From: Metarhizobium sp964253915
Lineage (GTDB): Bacteria; Pseudomonadota; Alphaproteobacteria; Rhizobiales; Rhizobiaceae
DNA: 64,000 nucleotides
Assembly (NCBI RefSeq): GCF_964253915.1
Contig: NZ_CAXUSG020000008.1
Coordinates: forward strand, 1-64,000
Direction: 5' to 3'
Shown: one piece after another, positions 42,998 through 51,807 of the stretch
Position numbering within the stretch: the stretch's first letter is position 1
Layout of the letters: each line of letters opens with the position of its first letter
Notes under the pieces: generated by a model
Databases searched by the model: none
Told to the model about the DNA's origin: nothing
What the model saw: the letters and a program-made list of their open reading frames with translations, nothing else
Position numbers and translations under genes: made by a program

Positions 42998-43798
42998 ATG
43001 GCCCGTTCAGCCCTCCTCAATGTCATGGTCCAGGCCGCCCTCAAGGCCGGCAAGTCGCTCTCGCGTGATTTCGGGGAAGTGCAGAACCTGCAGGTGTCGG
43101 TCAAGGGACCGGCGGATTTCGTCAGCCAGGCTGACCGCCGTGCCGAAAGGGTCATCCGCGAGGAGCTTCTGAAGGCGCGTCCGACCTATGGTTTCCTCGG
43201 CGAGGAAAGCGACGAGATCAAAGGCACCGACGGCGCCCATCGCTGGATCGTCGATCCGCTCGATGGTACCACCAACTTCCTGCACGGCATTCCGCTGTTT
43301 GCCGTTTCCATCGCGCTGGAGCGCAACGGCGAAATCGTCGCCGGCGTAGTCTTCAATCCCGCGACGGATGAACTGTATACCGCCGAGAAGGGCTCCGGCG
43401 CCTTCCTCAACGACCGCCGTCTGCGCGTCGCCGCCCGCAAGGTGCTGTCGGATGCCGTCGTCGGCTGCGGTGTGCCGCATCTCGGCCGTCGCAACCACGG
43501 CGCCTTCCTCATCGAGCTGCGCCATGTGATGGGTGAAGTCGCCGGCGTCCGCCGTCTCGGCAGCGCCGCCCTCGATCTCGCTTATGTCGCCGCCGGCCGT
43601 TTCGACGGTTTCTGGGAAAACCACCTGAATGCCTGGGATATCGCTGCCGGCCTGCTGCTGATTCGCGAAGCCGGCGGTTATGCCACCGACTGGGATGGTG
43701 GTGCTACCAGCATCGAAAGCGGCGCAGTTGTGGCCGGCAACGAATATATCCACAAGGCGTTGACGGAAGTCATCAAGCGCCCGGTGCCGACGAAATAA
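42998..43798 (+). CDS. Inositol monophosphatase family protein (SuhB-like)
   Basis: A 266-residue Mg2+-dependent phosphatase. Metal-site motifs GEES near residue 68, WIVDPLDGTTNFLHG near 82 and NAWDIAAGLLLIREAGG near 212 are all intact. Members hydrolyse inositol-1-phosphate or related sugar phosphates; bacterial SuhB also acts in rRNA transcription. It lies in the core half and is not part of the iol cluster. ATG 42998 has AAGGA upstream. Confidence 0.92.
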   Translation: MARSALLNVMVQAALKAGKSLSRDFGEVQNLQVSVKGPADFVSQADRRAERVIREELLKARPTYGFLGEESDEIKGTDGAHRWIVDPLDGTTNFLHGIPLFAVSIALERNGEIVAGVVFNPATDELYTAEKGSGAFLNDRRLRVAARKVLSDAVVGCGVPHLGRRNHGAFLIELRHVMGEVAGVRRLGSAALDLAYVAAGRFDGFWENHLNAWDIAAGLLLIREAGGYATDWDGGATSIESGAVVAGNEYIHKALTEVIKRPVPTK

Positions 43799-43921
43799 GG
43801 CGCATTAGCATCGCCTTGGAAACAGGCGGCTTTCGTCGCCGTTTTGCGCTGCTTGTCCCTTCAATTTGCTGCAATTCTCCACTAGTCTCCGGCAGCGGTT
43901 TTCCGGAGGCTTTGGAACAGA

Positions 43922-44977
43922 ATGGCACATATGAACCTGTCGGATGTGGATGAGGTGGAGGGCGAGGCCCGCGACTTCGGGTACGGCGGCAAGCTTTCAA
44001 GCCCCATGACATTTTTCTGGACGATGGTTATCTTCCTGATTATCGTCGGGTTCATTGCCGCCATCCTCTACCGGCAGGCGCATGCCGCCTTCGTCACCAA
44101 TCCCGGCCTCAACGGCCTGATCCTCGGCGTGCTCCTGATCGGCGTCATCCTGGTGTTCAACCACGTGCTGGCGCTGCGTCCGGAAGTGCGCTGGTTCAAT
44201 TCCTTCCGTGCCGCCGGCAGCGCCGAGCGCGTCGGCCGCGATCCGCGCCTGCTGGCGCCGATGCGGTCGCTGATCGGCAACCGCCACTCGCTGGCGCTGT
44301 CGACAACGGCGCTGCGCTCGATCCTCGATTCCATCGCCACCCGTCTCGACGAGTCCCGCGATACCTCGCGTTATCTCATCGGTCTGCTGGTCTTCCTCGG
44401 CCTGCTCGGCACCTTCTGGGGTCTGCTGGGTACCATCGGTTCGATCAACGCCGTCATCCAGTCGCTCGATCCGGGGTCGGGTGCCAGCGCCGATATCCTG
44501 CAGTCGCTAAAGGACGGCCTTTCCGCGCCGCTGGCGGGCATGGGCACGGCGTTCTCCTCGTCGCTGCTCGGTCTCTCCGGCTCGCTGATCCTCGGTTTCC
44601 TCGACCTGCAGGCCGGCCGGGCGCAGAACCGTTTCTACATGGAACTGGAAAACTGGCTGTCCTCGGTAACCGACGTCAATTCGGATATTGCGCCCGTGAT
44701 GGAAGCGGTTGCCGCCGGCGGTTCCTCGGAGGAGATCCGGGCGCTGACCGAACACCTGATGCGGGTTTCCGAAGAGGGCGGCAGCGGCGGCGGGCAGCGC
44801 TCGGTGCAGGCCATGGCAAACCTTGCCGAAGGCATCCAGGGCCTGGTCAAGAACATGCGCAACGAACAGCAGATGCTGCGCGACTGGATCGAGGCGCAAC
44901 AGGAAGAGGCAAAGGCGATGCGCAAGACGCTCGACCGCCTCTCCGAAAGGCTGTCCGACAAGGCGGGGAGCAAATAA
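43922..44977 (+). CDS. MotA/TolQ/ExbB-type membrane protein
   Basis: A 351-residue inner-membrane protein with three to four helices: two near 30-80 and two in the channel region near 155-220 (LLVFLGLLGTFWGLLGTIGS). A helical C-terminal tail rich in Gln/Glu follows. It pairs with the OmpA-like gene 3 bp downstream, so they probably form a proton-driven MotA/MotB- or TolQ/R-like unit acting on the cell wall. This pair is common in rhizobial core chromosomes and separate from the flagellar motor genes. Confidence 0.87.
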   Translation: MAHMNLSDVDEVEGEARDFGYGGKLSSPMTFFWTMVIFLIIVGFIAAILYRQAHAAFVTNPGLNGLILGVLLIGVILVFNHVLALRPEVRWFNSFRAAGSAERVGRDPRLLAPMRSLIGNRHSLALSTTALRSILDSIATRLDESRDTSRYLIGLLVFLGLLGTFWGLLGTIGSINAVIQSLDPGSGASADILQSLKDGLSAPLAGMGTAFSSSLLGLSGSLILGFLDLQAGRAQNRFYMELENWLSSVTDVNSDIAPVMEAVAAGGSSEEIRALTEHLMRVSEEGGSGGGQRSVQAMANLAEGIQGLVKNMRNEQQMLRDWIEAQQEEAKAMRKTLDRLSERLSDKAGSK

Positions 44978-44980
44978 GCC

Positions 44981-46012
44981 ATGGCGCTGGCGAAGAACAG
45001 CCGCCGCGACCGGCGGGTCGATTACTGGCCGGGTTTCGTCGATGCCCTGTCGACCCTGCTTCTGGCGATCATGTTCCTGCTGACGGTGTTCGTGCTGGCG
45101 CAGTTCATCCTCAGCCGCGAAATCTCCGGCAAGGACGAGGTGTTGAACCGGCTGAACAGCCAGATCAACGAATTGACGCAGCTTCTGGCGCTGGAGCAAA
45201 GCGGCAAGCAGGATCTCGAAGATACGCTCGCCAACCTGCAATCCTCTCTGGCTTCGTCGGAGAGCGAACGCTCCCGGCTGCAGCAGCTTCTCAATTCGGG
45301 TGCAGGCACCGCCGATGTCGCCCAGCAGCGGATCGGCACGTTGACCGGCGAGCTGGATGCGGAAAAGCAGATCAGCGCCCGGGCGCTCAGCCAGGTCGAC
45401 CTGCTCAACCAGCAGATCGCCGCCTTGCGCAGCCAGATCGCCGCCGTCGAACAGGCGCTGCAGGCGTCGGAGGCGCGTGACCAGAATTCCCAGGCGAAGA
45501 TCGCCGATCTCGGGCGCCGCCTCAACGTCGCGCTGGCGCAGCGCGTGCAGGAACTGAACCGTTATCGTTCCGACTTCTTCGGCCGCCTCAGGGAAATCCT
45601 CTCCGACCGCGAAAACATCCGCATCGTCGGCGATCGTTTCGTCTTCCAGTCGGAAGTGTTGTTTCCGTCGGGCGGCAATGAGCTCAATCCGGCCGGCCAG
45701 GTGGAAATGGACAAGCTGGCGACGGCGCTGCTCGATCTCGCCAAGGAAATCCCGCCGGAGATCAACTGGGTGCTGCGTGTCGACGGTCATACCGACAACG
45801 TGCCGCTCTCCGGTTCCGGTCGTTATGCCGACAACTGGGAGCTTTCTTCGGCGCGCGCGACGTCGGTTGTGAAATTCCTGATCTCCAAGGGCGTGCCGGC
45901 CAACCGGCTGGTGGCGGCCGGTTTCGGCGAGTTCCAGCCGATCGCCGAAGGCGATAGCCCGGAGGCGCGCGCCACCAATCGCCGGATCGAATTGAAGCTG
46001 ACGGAACGGTAA
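44981..46012 (+). CDS. MotB-like protein with OmpA peptidoglycan-binding domain
   Basis: A 343-residue protein with one N-terminal membrane helix (about 24-44), a long coiled coil (about 50-190, rich in Gln and Ser) and a C-terminal OmpA/MotB domain with RVDGHTDNVPLSG and ATNRRIELKLTER. The conserved channel Asp is in VDALSTLLLAIMF. It is the partner of the MotA-like gene. Likely acts as an ion-driven link to peptidoglycan; exact role unknown. Confidence 0.87.
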   Translation: MALAKNSRRDRRVDYWPGFVDALSTLLLAIMFLLTVFVLAQFILSREISGKDEVLNRLNSQINELTQLLALEQSGKQDLEDTLANLQSSLASSESERSRLQQLLNSGAGTADVAQQRIGTLTGELDAEKQISARALSQVDLLNQQIAALRSQIAAVEQALQASEARDQNSQAKIADLGRRLNVALAQRVQELNRYRSDFFGRLREILSDRENIRIVGDRFVFQSEVLFPSGGNELNPAGQVEMDKLATALLDLAKEIPPEINWVLRVDGHTDNVPLSGSGRYADNWELSSARATSVVKFLISKGVPANRLVAAGFGEFQPIAEGDSPEARATNRRIELKLTER

Positions 46013-46019
46013 GGCCGTA

Positions 46020-46616
46020 TCAGGTTTCCGCGACCAGGGCGGTGTTGCCCATGACGCTGATACCGTAGAGGCAATAGTCGATCCTGAAGGACGGGTTGTA
46101 GCTTGCCTTTGCGGTTTTCAGCAGGAAGTCGAGCTTGATGGTGGCGATATCCGTCTCACACGACAGGCAGATCCATTTGTCGTAGTCACGTCCGCTCATC
46201 TGGAAGTGCTGGATGGAGCCGATTGCCCCGATGACGCCCTGGATCGTCGCGATGGCAGAGAGAGACTTGCCGTTGAGCGCGGTATCGAGTTCTCCGGGCT
46301 GAAGCGCAATGTCCGGCTGAGGGACACCGTGTTCGGCTGTGAACGCCGCCAGCACGTCAGCCGTCAGGTCATCGCCGGGACGATAGCCGTAGTTGATGCC
46401 ATGTAGAACGCCATCCGCCGTAAACTGGAAATACAGGTCGCCGATTTCGCATCCCGGCGGTAAATCCATCGCCTGCGACTTCATTTTCATCTTTTGGCGG
46501 CGCAGGCGAAGCAGTTGTGCGACATCGTCGATGTCGGAACGGCCGATGATCAGGGTGGCTTCCGTGCCATGCGCAAAATTCCAGAAGTCGAAGCGTGGTG
46601 TCTGTCTTTTTGGCAC
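46020..46616 (-). CDS. Hypothetical protein
   Basis: A 198-residue soluble protein I do not recognise. It has no signal peptide or membrane segment, mixes alpha and beta structure, and has two Cys in KWICLSCETD. It converges with the MotB-like gene (7 bp apart) and lies 24 bp downstream of the ABC exporter on the same strand, so it may be co-transcribed with it. No function can be assigned. Confidence 0.75.
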   Translation of the reverse strand: MPKRQTPRFDFWNFAHGTEATLIIGRSDIDDVAQLLRLRRQKMKMKSQAMDLPPGCEIGDLYFQFTADGVLHGINYGYRPGDDLTADVLAAFTAEHGVPQPDIALQPGELDTALNGKSLSAIATIQGVIGAIGSIQHFQMSGRDYDKWICLSCETDIATIKLDFLLKTAKASYNPSFRIDYCLYGISVMGNTALVAET

Positions 46617-46640
46617 GTCACGCTCCGTCTCTGTTTTGCC

Positions 46641-48446
46641 TCACTGGGTGACGAGTGCCGCCGCCTCTTCGCTGCCCGCCTCGAACTGCAGCCGGGCAAA
46701 CCTAGCATACAACCCGCCTGAATGAATGAGGCTCTGGTGTGTGCCTTCCTCGACGATCAAACCCTTTTCCATCACGAGGATACGGTCGGCCTTCAGCACG
46801 GTCGCCAGGCGGTGGGCGATGACCAGAGTCGTGCGGTTCTGCATCAGGCCATCGAGCGCCTTCTGTACCAGCGTCTCGCTTTCGGCGTCGAGCGCCGAGG
46901 TCGCTTCGTCGAGCAGCAGGATCGGCGCGTTCTTGAGGATGGCGCGGGCAATGGCGATGCGCTGGCGCTGGCCGCCGGATAGCGTGATGCCGCGTTCGCC
47001 GACGGCGGTGTCATAGCCGTTTTCGAGGCGCTGGATGAATTCGTCCGCCTGCGCGGCGATGGCGGCTGCCTGCACCGCCGCACGGCTGGCGCCAGGGGCG
47101 CCGAAGACGATATTGTCGTGGATGCTGGAGGCAAAGATCGTCACGTCCTGCGGCACGATGGCGATGCGGGCGCGCAGCGCGTCGGGATCGACGGCGCGGG
47201 CATCGATGCCATCGATGGCCACACTGCCCTTCGTCGGATCGTAGAAACGCAGGAGCAGCGAAAATACCGTGCTCTTGCCGGCGCCCGAAGGGCCGACGAT
47301 CGCCACGGTCTCGCCCGGCCGTATGTTGAAATCGATACCGGCCAGCATCTCCTTTTCCGGTCGCGACGGATAAGCGAAGTGGACGCCGGAAAACGCCACG
47401 CTGCCAAGCGGCGGCTGCGGCAAGGGCAGGGGATTGGCCGGCGGGCGCACGGCCGAAATTTCGGCCAGCAGTTCCGTCAGGCGCTCGGTGGCGCCGGCCG
47501 CCTGCGAGAGTTCGCCCCAGACCTCCGACAGCGCGCCGAGCGAGCCGGCAGCGATGACCGAATAGAGCAGGAACTGGCCCAGCGTCCCGGCCGACAGCGT
47601 GCCTGCCAATACGCTCTGGGCGCCGTACCAGAGCACGCCGACGACGCTGCCGAAGATCAGCGAGATGGCGACACCGGTCAGCAGCGCTCGCGATTTGATG
47701 GCAGCGCGGGCGGCGTCATAGGCGCTCTCCACGGCGGTGCCATAACGCTGGTTGGCGGCGGCCTCGCCATTGAAGGCCTGGACGGTGCGGGAGGCGCCGA
47801 TGGCCTCGCCGGCAAAGGCAGATGCGGTCGCCAGCGTATCCTGGGCGGCGCGGGAGCGGCTGCGCACCGAGCGGCCGAAGGCGACCAGCGGGAAGACGAT
47901 CAGCGGGATGGCGCCGAGCGCCAGGCTGGAGAGCCTCGGGCTGGTGACGATCATCATGCCGATGGCGCCAAGACAGAGGATCAGGTTGCGCAATGCCACG
48001 GAGGCGGTGGCGCCGACGGCGGATTTGATCTGCGTGGTATCGGCCGTCAGCCGCGAAACGATCTCTCCGGACTGGTTGACGTCGAAGAAGGCAGGGGAGA
48101 GCGCCGTGACGTGATTGAACACCTCGCGGCGCAGGTCGGCGACGATCCGTTCGCCGATGGTGATGACGTAGTAGTAGCGCATGGCGCTGGCGACGGCGAG
48201 CACGACAGCCATGATCACCAGCATGCCGAAATAGCTGTTGATGAAATTCGTGTCGGTGTGATTAAAACCCTGGTCGATCATCCGGCGCACGGCGAGCGGC
48301 AAGACCAACGTTGTTGCCGCCGCCAGCGTCAGGAAAAACAACGCGCCCGCCACCATGCCCCGGTACCGCTTCATATAGGGCAAAAGCCTGAAAAGCGGCG
48401 AGATGGATTTACGCTGTTTGCTGCCTGGCTGCTCGACTACCGCCAC
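46641..48446 (-). CDS. ABC exporter, fused membrane and ATPase domains
   Basis: A half-transporter of about 601 residues of the MsbA/multidrug type. Six membrane helices lie in the first 320 residues. The ATPase has Walker A GPSGAGKST, signature LSGGQRQR, Walker B ILLLDEATSALD and the H-loop AHRLATV. The GTG at 48446 has GGAG 5 bp upstream and is preferred; another GTG at 48524 would add 26 hydrophilic residues. It would act as a homodimer exporting a lipid or drug. Substrate unknown. Confidence 0.9.
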   Translation of the reverse strand: MAVVEQPGSKQRKSISPLFRLLPYMKRYRGMVAGALFFLTLAAATTLVLPLAVRRMIDQGFNHTDTNFINSYFGMLVIMAVVLAVASAMRYYYVITIGERIVADLRREVFNHVTALSPAFFDVNQSGEIVSRLTADTTQIKSAVGATASVALRNLILCLGAIGMMIVTSPRLSSLALGAIPLIVFPLVAFGRSVRSRSRAAQDTLATASAFAGEAIGASRTVQAFNGEAAANQRYGTAVESAYDAARAAIKSRALLTGVAISLIFGSVVGVLWYGAQSVLAGTLSAGTLGQFLLYSVIAAGSLGALSEVWGELSQAAGATERLTELLAEISAVRPPANPLPLPQPPLGSVAFSGVHFAYPSRPEKEMLAGIDFNIRPGETVAIVGPSGAGKSTVFSLLLRFYDPTKGSVAIDGIDARAVDPDALRARIAIVPQDVTIFASSIHDNIVFGAPGASRAAVQAAAIAAQADEFIQRLENGYDTAVGERGITLSGGQRQRIAIARAILKNAPILLLDEATSALDAESETLVQKALDGLMQNRTTLVIAHRLATVLKADRILVMEKGLIVEEGTHQSLIHSGGLYARFARLQFEAGSEEAAALVTQ

Positions 48447-48637
48447 CTGAACTCCGATCTCCGCAAGCCCCTTATGTTTGGCCGGCGGGCACTTGTTATC
48501 CTTGCGGCCTTCATGTATAGGCACGGCATCGAATTGGGAAGCCGTAGCCTCAACGGACTGCGGCTTTGTTTATTCAATCGGTTCGGTTGCCGCAACGGAT
48601 TGCGACAAATGGACCCTGTCATCTCAGGAAGATTGTT

Positions 48638-48859
48638 ATGAAGGCGAATATCCATCCCGACTACCACACCATCAAGGTGGTCATGACTGACGGCACCGAA
48701 TACGAAACCCGCTCCACCTGGGGCACGGAAGGCGCCGTAATGAACCTCGAAATCGACTCCAAGTCCCATCCGGCTTGGACGGGCGGCAACCAGCAGCTCA
48801 TGGACCGCGGCGGCCGCGTTTCCAAGTTCAACAAGCGTTTCGGTGGCCTCGGCCTCTAA
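48638..48859 (+). CDS. rpmE: Ribosomal protein L31
   Basis: A 73-residue L31 (MKANIHPDYHTIKVVMTDGT, then HPAWTGGNQQLMDRGGRVSK). The zinc-binding cysteines are missing, so it is the zinc-free form, like L36 in this window. AGGAAGA precedes the ATG. It is divergent from the ABC exporter and has its own terminator. Confidence 0.97.
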   Translation: MKANIHPDYHTIKVVMTDGTEYETRSTWGTEGAVMNLEIDSKSHPAWTGGNQQLMDRGGRVSKFNKRFGGLGL

Positions 48860-48906
48860 TCGCTTGCGATCGACCCGTCCGCTTGCGGATGGGGCACAAT
48901 TTCAAG

Positions 48907-48931
48907 AAGCCCGGCTCGTCCGGGCTTTTTG
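48907..48931 (+). terminator. Intrinsic terminator of rpmE
   Basis: AAGCCCGG (48907-48914) and CCGGGCTT (48920-48927) with a 5-nt loop, followed by TTT. Confidence 0.8.
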
Positions 48932-48980
48932 CGTTTTCGGCTAATGCTTTGAAGACAAGCTGCGCACAAGGCTGAGATGA

Positions 48981-49011
48981 CAAAAAAGCCCCTGTGGAAA
49001 CCACAGGGGCT
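48981..49011 (-). terminator. Intrinsic terminator of the DUF1465 gene
   Basis: An 11-bp inverted repeat, AGCCCCTGTGG and CCACAGGGGCT (48987-49011), followed on the minus strand by TTTTTG. It lies about 30 bp after the DUF1465 stop. Confidence 0.85.
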
Positions 49012-49042
49012 GAAAAATCGGTGCTGCGCTGTATCAGGTGGC

Positions 49043-49558
49043 TCAGTTCGTATTGAAGGCTGTCTTCAGCAGGTTGAGCTGGGCCTGGACGCTGTTTTCG
49101 TTGTCGTGCGGCATCGGGTCTTCCGACGGGCGATAGATTTCGCGGTCGAGCAGGGCGACGCGGTTCTGCAGGCGAAGCGAACGCTCGACCAGGTCACGGA
49201 ACGATTCCGGCAGGTCCAGCCAGCCCGGAGCGTGGCGGTCGACGTTGAAGCTGTCGAGGCGAACCTTGCTCTTTTCCGAAAGTACCTGATCGCGGGTCAT
49301 CTCGCCATTGTTGACGGCGCGCTGAAGCAGCAGCCAGGATGCCATCTGCATCAGGCGGGTGGTCAGGCGCATCGACTCGGCTGCATAAAGAACCGAAGCC
49401 ATGCGCGGCAGCACCTTCGAGGCTGCGCGGCCCTGGCCGTCGAGATAGCTGGCCGTTTCTTCGACCAGCGCCATACCTTCCGCATACAGTGTCTTGAACT
49501 GCGCGGAGGAGGCTGCCCGGCCGGCAAAGCTGATCGTGTTCAATCCAAGCTCTGACAT
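49043..49558 (-). CDS. DUF1465 (RcdA-like) protein
   Basis: A 171-residue helical protein of the DUF1465 family. In Caulobacter the family member RcdA is an adaptor that helps ClpXP degrade the cell-cycle regulator CtrA. Visible here are GRAASSAQFKTLYAEGMALV, the long helix YAAESMRLTTRLMQMASWLL and a flexible Asp/Asn-rich tail. The gene ends with its own terminator. A cell-cycle adaptor role is inferred from the family. Confidence 0.88.
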   Translation of the reverse strand: MSELGLNTISFAGRAASSAQFKTLYAEGMALVEETASYLDGQGRAASKVLPRMASVLYAAESMRLTTRLMQMASWLLLQRAVNNGEMTRDQVLSEKSKVRLDSFNVDRHAPGWLDLPESFRDLVERSLRLQNRVALLDREIYRPSEDPMPHDNENSVQAQLNLLKTAFNTN

Positions 49559-49935
49559 TATTGTAATTCCCTGTTCAACGCATCACTTCGGTTACGTAAT
49601 GCCGTAAGCAGCTAAAAGTTTCACTGCCTGCGCTTTCTATGGCTATAAGATGGTATCAATAGCTGAAATGCGCAAGTCGTTTCTTAAGAAAGGGTTAATT
49701 CCCACAACTTTAGCAGTTTCGATGAAACAAAAAAAGAGCCGCGGGAAGCGGCTCTCAAGGTAAAACAGGGAGAAAATCAGACCAATTCGCCAAGCGGTGA
49801 AACTGTCTGAATCCAGAAGCTCTGGATGTCTCCAATAATCTCCGATGAAGCTTAATGTATGGTTAATTTCCGTCTATCTTTAATACAAAGAGCCGATAGA
49901 CATTGCCACAATGTCGCTACGACAGTCTTATTTCA
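49559..49935. other. Intergenic region between the DUF1192 and DUF1465 genes
   Basis: About 377 bp without a gene. It contains the terminator at 49728-49755 and, to its left, AT-rich sequence that should hold the DUF1465 promoter. No RNA gene or repeat was recognised. Confidence 0.6.
49728..49755 (-). terminator. Intrinsic terminator of the MFS-DUF1192 transcript
   Basis: AGAGCCGC (49735-49742) and GCGGCTCT (49748-49755) form an 8-bp stem; TTTTTTTG follows on the minus strand. It lies 180 bp after the DUF1192 stop. Confidence 0.75.
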
Positions 49936-50127
49936 CTATTTTCTAAAAAGATCCTCCGCCGCGCGCCGACCGGCGGATTTACGGCCGATCTCTTCCTGAA
50001 GGCGGTTGATCTCGGCATTCAGCAGGTCAATGCGCGCTTTCAGCTCATCGGCGGAGAGCAGCGAAATGTCGCAGCCGATTTCGTGCGTTAAAGGCTTTTT
50101 CGGCTTCTCGTCGTCGAAGAGACTCAT
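49936..50127 (-). CDS. DUF1192 family small protein
   Basis: A 63-residue protein (MSLFDDEKPKKPLTHEIGCD at the start) with a central coiled coil (LLSADELKARIDLLNAEINR). The family is widespread in alphaproteobacteria and its function is unknown. Its ATG overlaps the MFS stop by 4 bp (ATGA). Confidence 0.88.
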   Translation of the reverse strand: MSLFDDEKPKKPLTHEIGCDISLLSADELKARIDLLNAEINRLQEEIGRKSAGRRAAEDLFRK

Positions 50128-51416
50128 ATGGCGGCTCCGGGATAACGGTCTTCGGCAGATTCGCCCTCTTCCGGGAGCGGCGCCGCGCGTGGGCTGAGCG
50201 CCAGGCTTTCCGGCGTTGTGAGCGGGCTGGTCGAGACGGTGGTAAAGGTTTCGCGGTCGCCTGCAGGCACGGCCGCGCGCATCCGGCTGCGCAGGATGGC
50301 ATAGGCGCTGATCAACACATGCGCCACCGCCGTTACGCCGAACAGGGCATAAGGACCGAAGGCCGACATGATCGGGCCGCCGAGCGTCGGGCCGATGATC
50401 GTGCCGATGCCGTAGAGCAGCAGCAGCCCGCCGGAGACTTTAACGAAGTCCTCGGGGGCGGCGAAGTCGTTGGCATGGGCGACGGCAATCGGATACAGCG
50501 CATTGGCCGTGGCGCCGTAGACGCCCACGAGGATCATCAGCCACATGACGTCGGCGGGTGCAGCAACGACGAAGAGCAGGCCGGAGACGGCGGCGACGGC
50601 GGCAAGGGCCGCCAGCACGTAGCGGCGGTCGACGCGGTCGGAGGCGCGACCTGCCGGCAGCTGCATCAGCGCGCCGGCGAAGATCGCCACGCTCATCATC
50701 AGCGCGATCGTGCTCTGCGAAAAGCCAGCTGCCGCGCCGAAGACGGCGCCGAGCGTGCCGAAGGCGCCATTGGCGATGCCGACCAGCAGGATGCCGACGA
50801 AAGAAACCGGCGAGTTGCGGAACAGTCCGCGAAGGTCGAGGCGCACCGCCGTCAGCGGTTGCGGCGAGGCGGCGGTCGACAACGTCGTCGGCAGCATCGC
50901 CACGCAATAGAAGATGCCGCAGACCATGAACAGGATCGGGGTCATGACATCCGCCAGCGGAATGGTCATCTGGCCGCCGACCGAGCCGATCAGGGTGATG
51001 CCGATATAGAGCGAAAAGATCATGCCGCGCGACTTGTTGGTGGCGCGCTCGTTCAGCCAGCTCTCGATGATCATCGAGGTGCCGGCAGTGGAAAAGCCGG
51101 TGACGGCGCGCAGCGCGATCCACCAGATGTCGTCGACGATGATCCCGGTCACCAGGGCATTGATCGCCAGGATCGAAATGAAGCTGGAAAAGGCACGCAC
51201 ATGGCCGACCCGGCGCACCACATTCGGCGCCAAAAGACAGCCGAGCACGAAGCCGGTGGCCCACGACGTGCCGAGCAGGCCGAGCACCGTCGTCGAATAC
51301 CCTTCGCTGGCGCCGCGCACGGGCAGAAGCAGGCTGTGCAGGCCGTTTCCGAGGAAGAGAAACAGGGTGCCGAACAGCAGCGCGAGGACGGGGAGAAGGT
51401 TGCGAGTCATGTTCAC
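50124..51416 (-). CDS. Major facilitator superfamily transporter
   Basis: A 430-residue protein with twelve predicted hydrophobic segments in two halves and a soluble C-terminal tail of about 40 residues. It resembles the YcaD group, with RAVTGFSTAGTSMIIESWLN in the first half. The start may be ATG 51416 or ATG 51410. It is co-translated with DUF1192. Substrate unknown. Confidence 0.88.
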   Translation of the reverse strand: MNMTRNLLPVLALLFGTLFLFLGNGLHSLLLPVRGASEGYSTTVLGLLGTSWATGFVLGCLLAPNVVRRVGHVRAFSSFISILAINALVTGIIVDDIWWIALRAVTGFSTAGTSMIIESWLNERATNKSRGMIFSLYIGITLIGSVGGQMTIPLADVMTPILFMVCGIFYCVAMLPTTLSTAASPQPLTAVRLDLRGLFRNSPVSFVGILLVGIANGAFGTLGAVFGAAAGFSQSTIALMMSVAIFAGALMQLPAGRASDRVDRRYVLAALAAVAAVSGLLFVVAAPADVMWLMILVGVYGATANALYPIAVAHANDFAAPEDFVKVSGGLLLLYGIGTIIGPTLGGPIMSAFGPYALFGVTAVAHVLISAYAILRSRMRAAVPAGDRETFTTVSTSPLTTPESLALSPRAAPLPEEGESAEDRYPGAAI

Positions 51417-51579
51417 AATGTCCGTTATCTCTGCTTAAGAAAGCAATAAGATTCGCGCGCGCCAAGCGGTCCCGCCGCTGTTGCCAGGGGAGGATTTTGC
51501 CGGTAACGGCTGATCAATGCGCGATGTGGCCGGGAATAGTGACGCCGGTATGGCACCCGCTCACCACAAGGGGAAAACC

Positions 51580-51741
51580 GTGTCGAAAATCATCACCGTT
51601 CTTCTGGTTCTCGCCATGGTGCTGCATCTCTTCAAGCCCCTCGGATTGCCGGGCCTGAGGCGGCGGCGGGACTTCTGGAAGATCGCGATCATCGCTTTTG
51701 CGGTATGGACGGTGGCCTTGCTGCTGCGCGAGGCGGGTTGA
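51580..51741 (+). CDS. Small membrane protein
   Basis: A 53-residue protein from GTG 51580, preceded by AAGGGG. It has two hydrophobic segments (SKIITVLLVLAMVLHLF and IAIIAFAVWTVALLL) separated by a basic loop (GLRRRRDFWK), suggesting a two-helix inner-membrane hairpin. I do not recognise the family. It points toward the PhzF-type gene. Confidence 0.7.
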   Translation: MSKIITVLLVLAMVLHLFKPLGLPGLRRRRDFWKIAIIAFAVWTVALLLREAG

Positions 51742-51807
51742 ACCCGGCCGGCAGCGGGCAGGGCGACCCAAGGTCAATTCCTGCCCATGTTCGAAAGGTT
51801 TCGCCGA

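Noticed and set aside
43922..46012. Zorya defence system
   Set aside because: Only a ZorA/ZorB-like pair is present; there is no ZorC, ZorD or ZorE gene nearby, and the neighbours are core genes.
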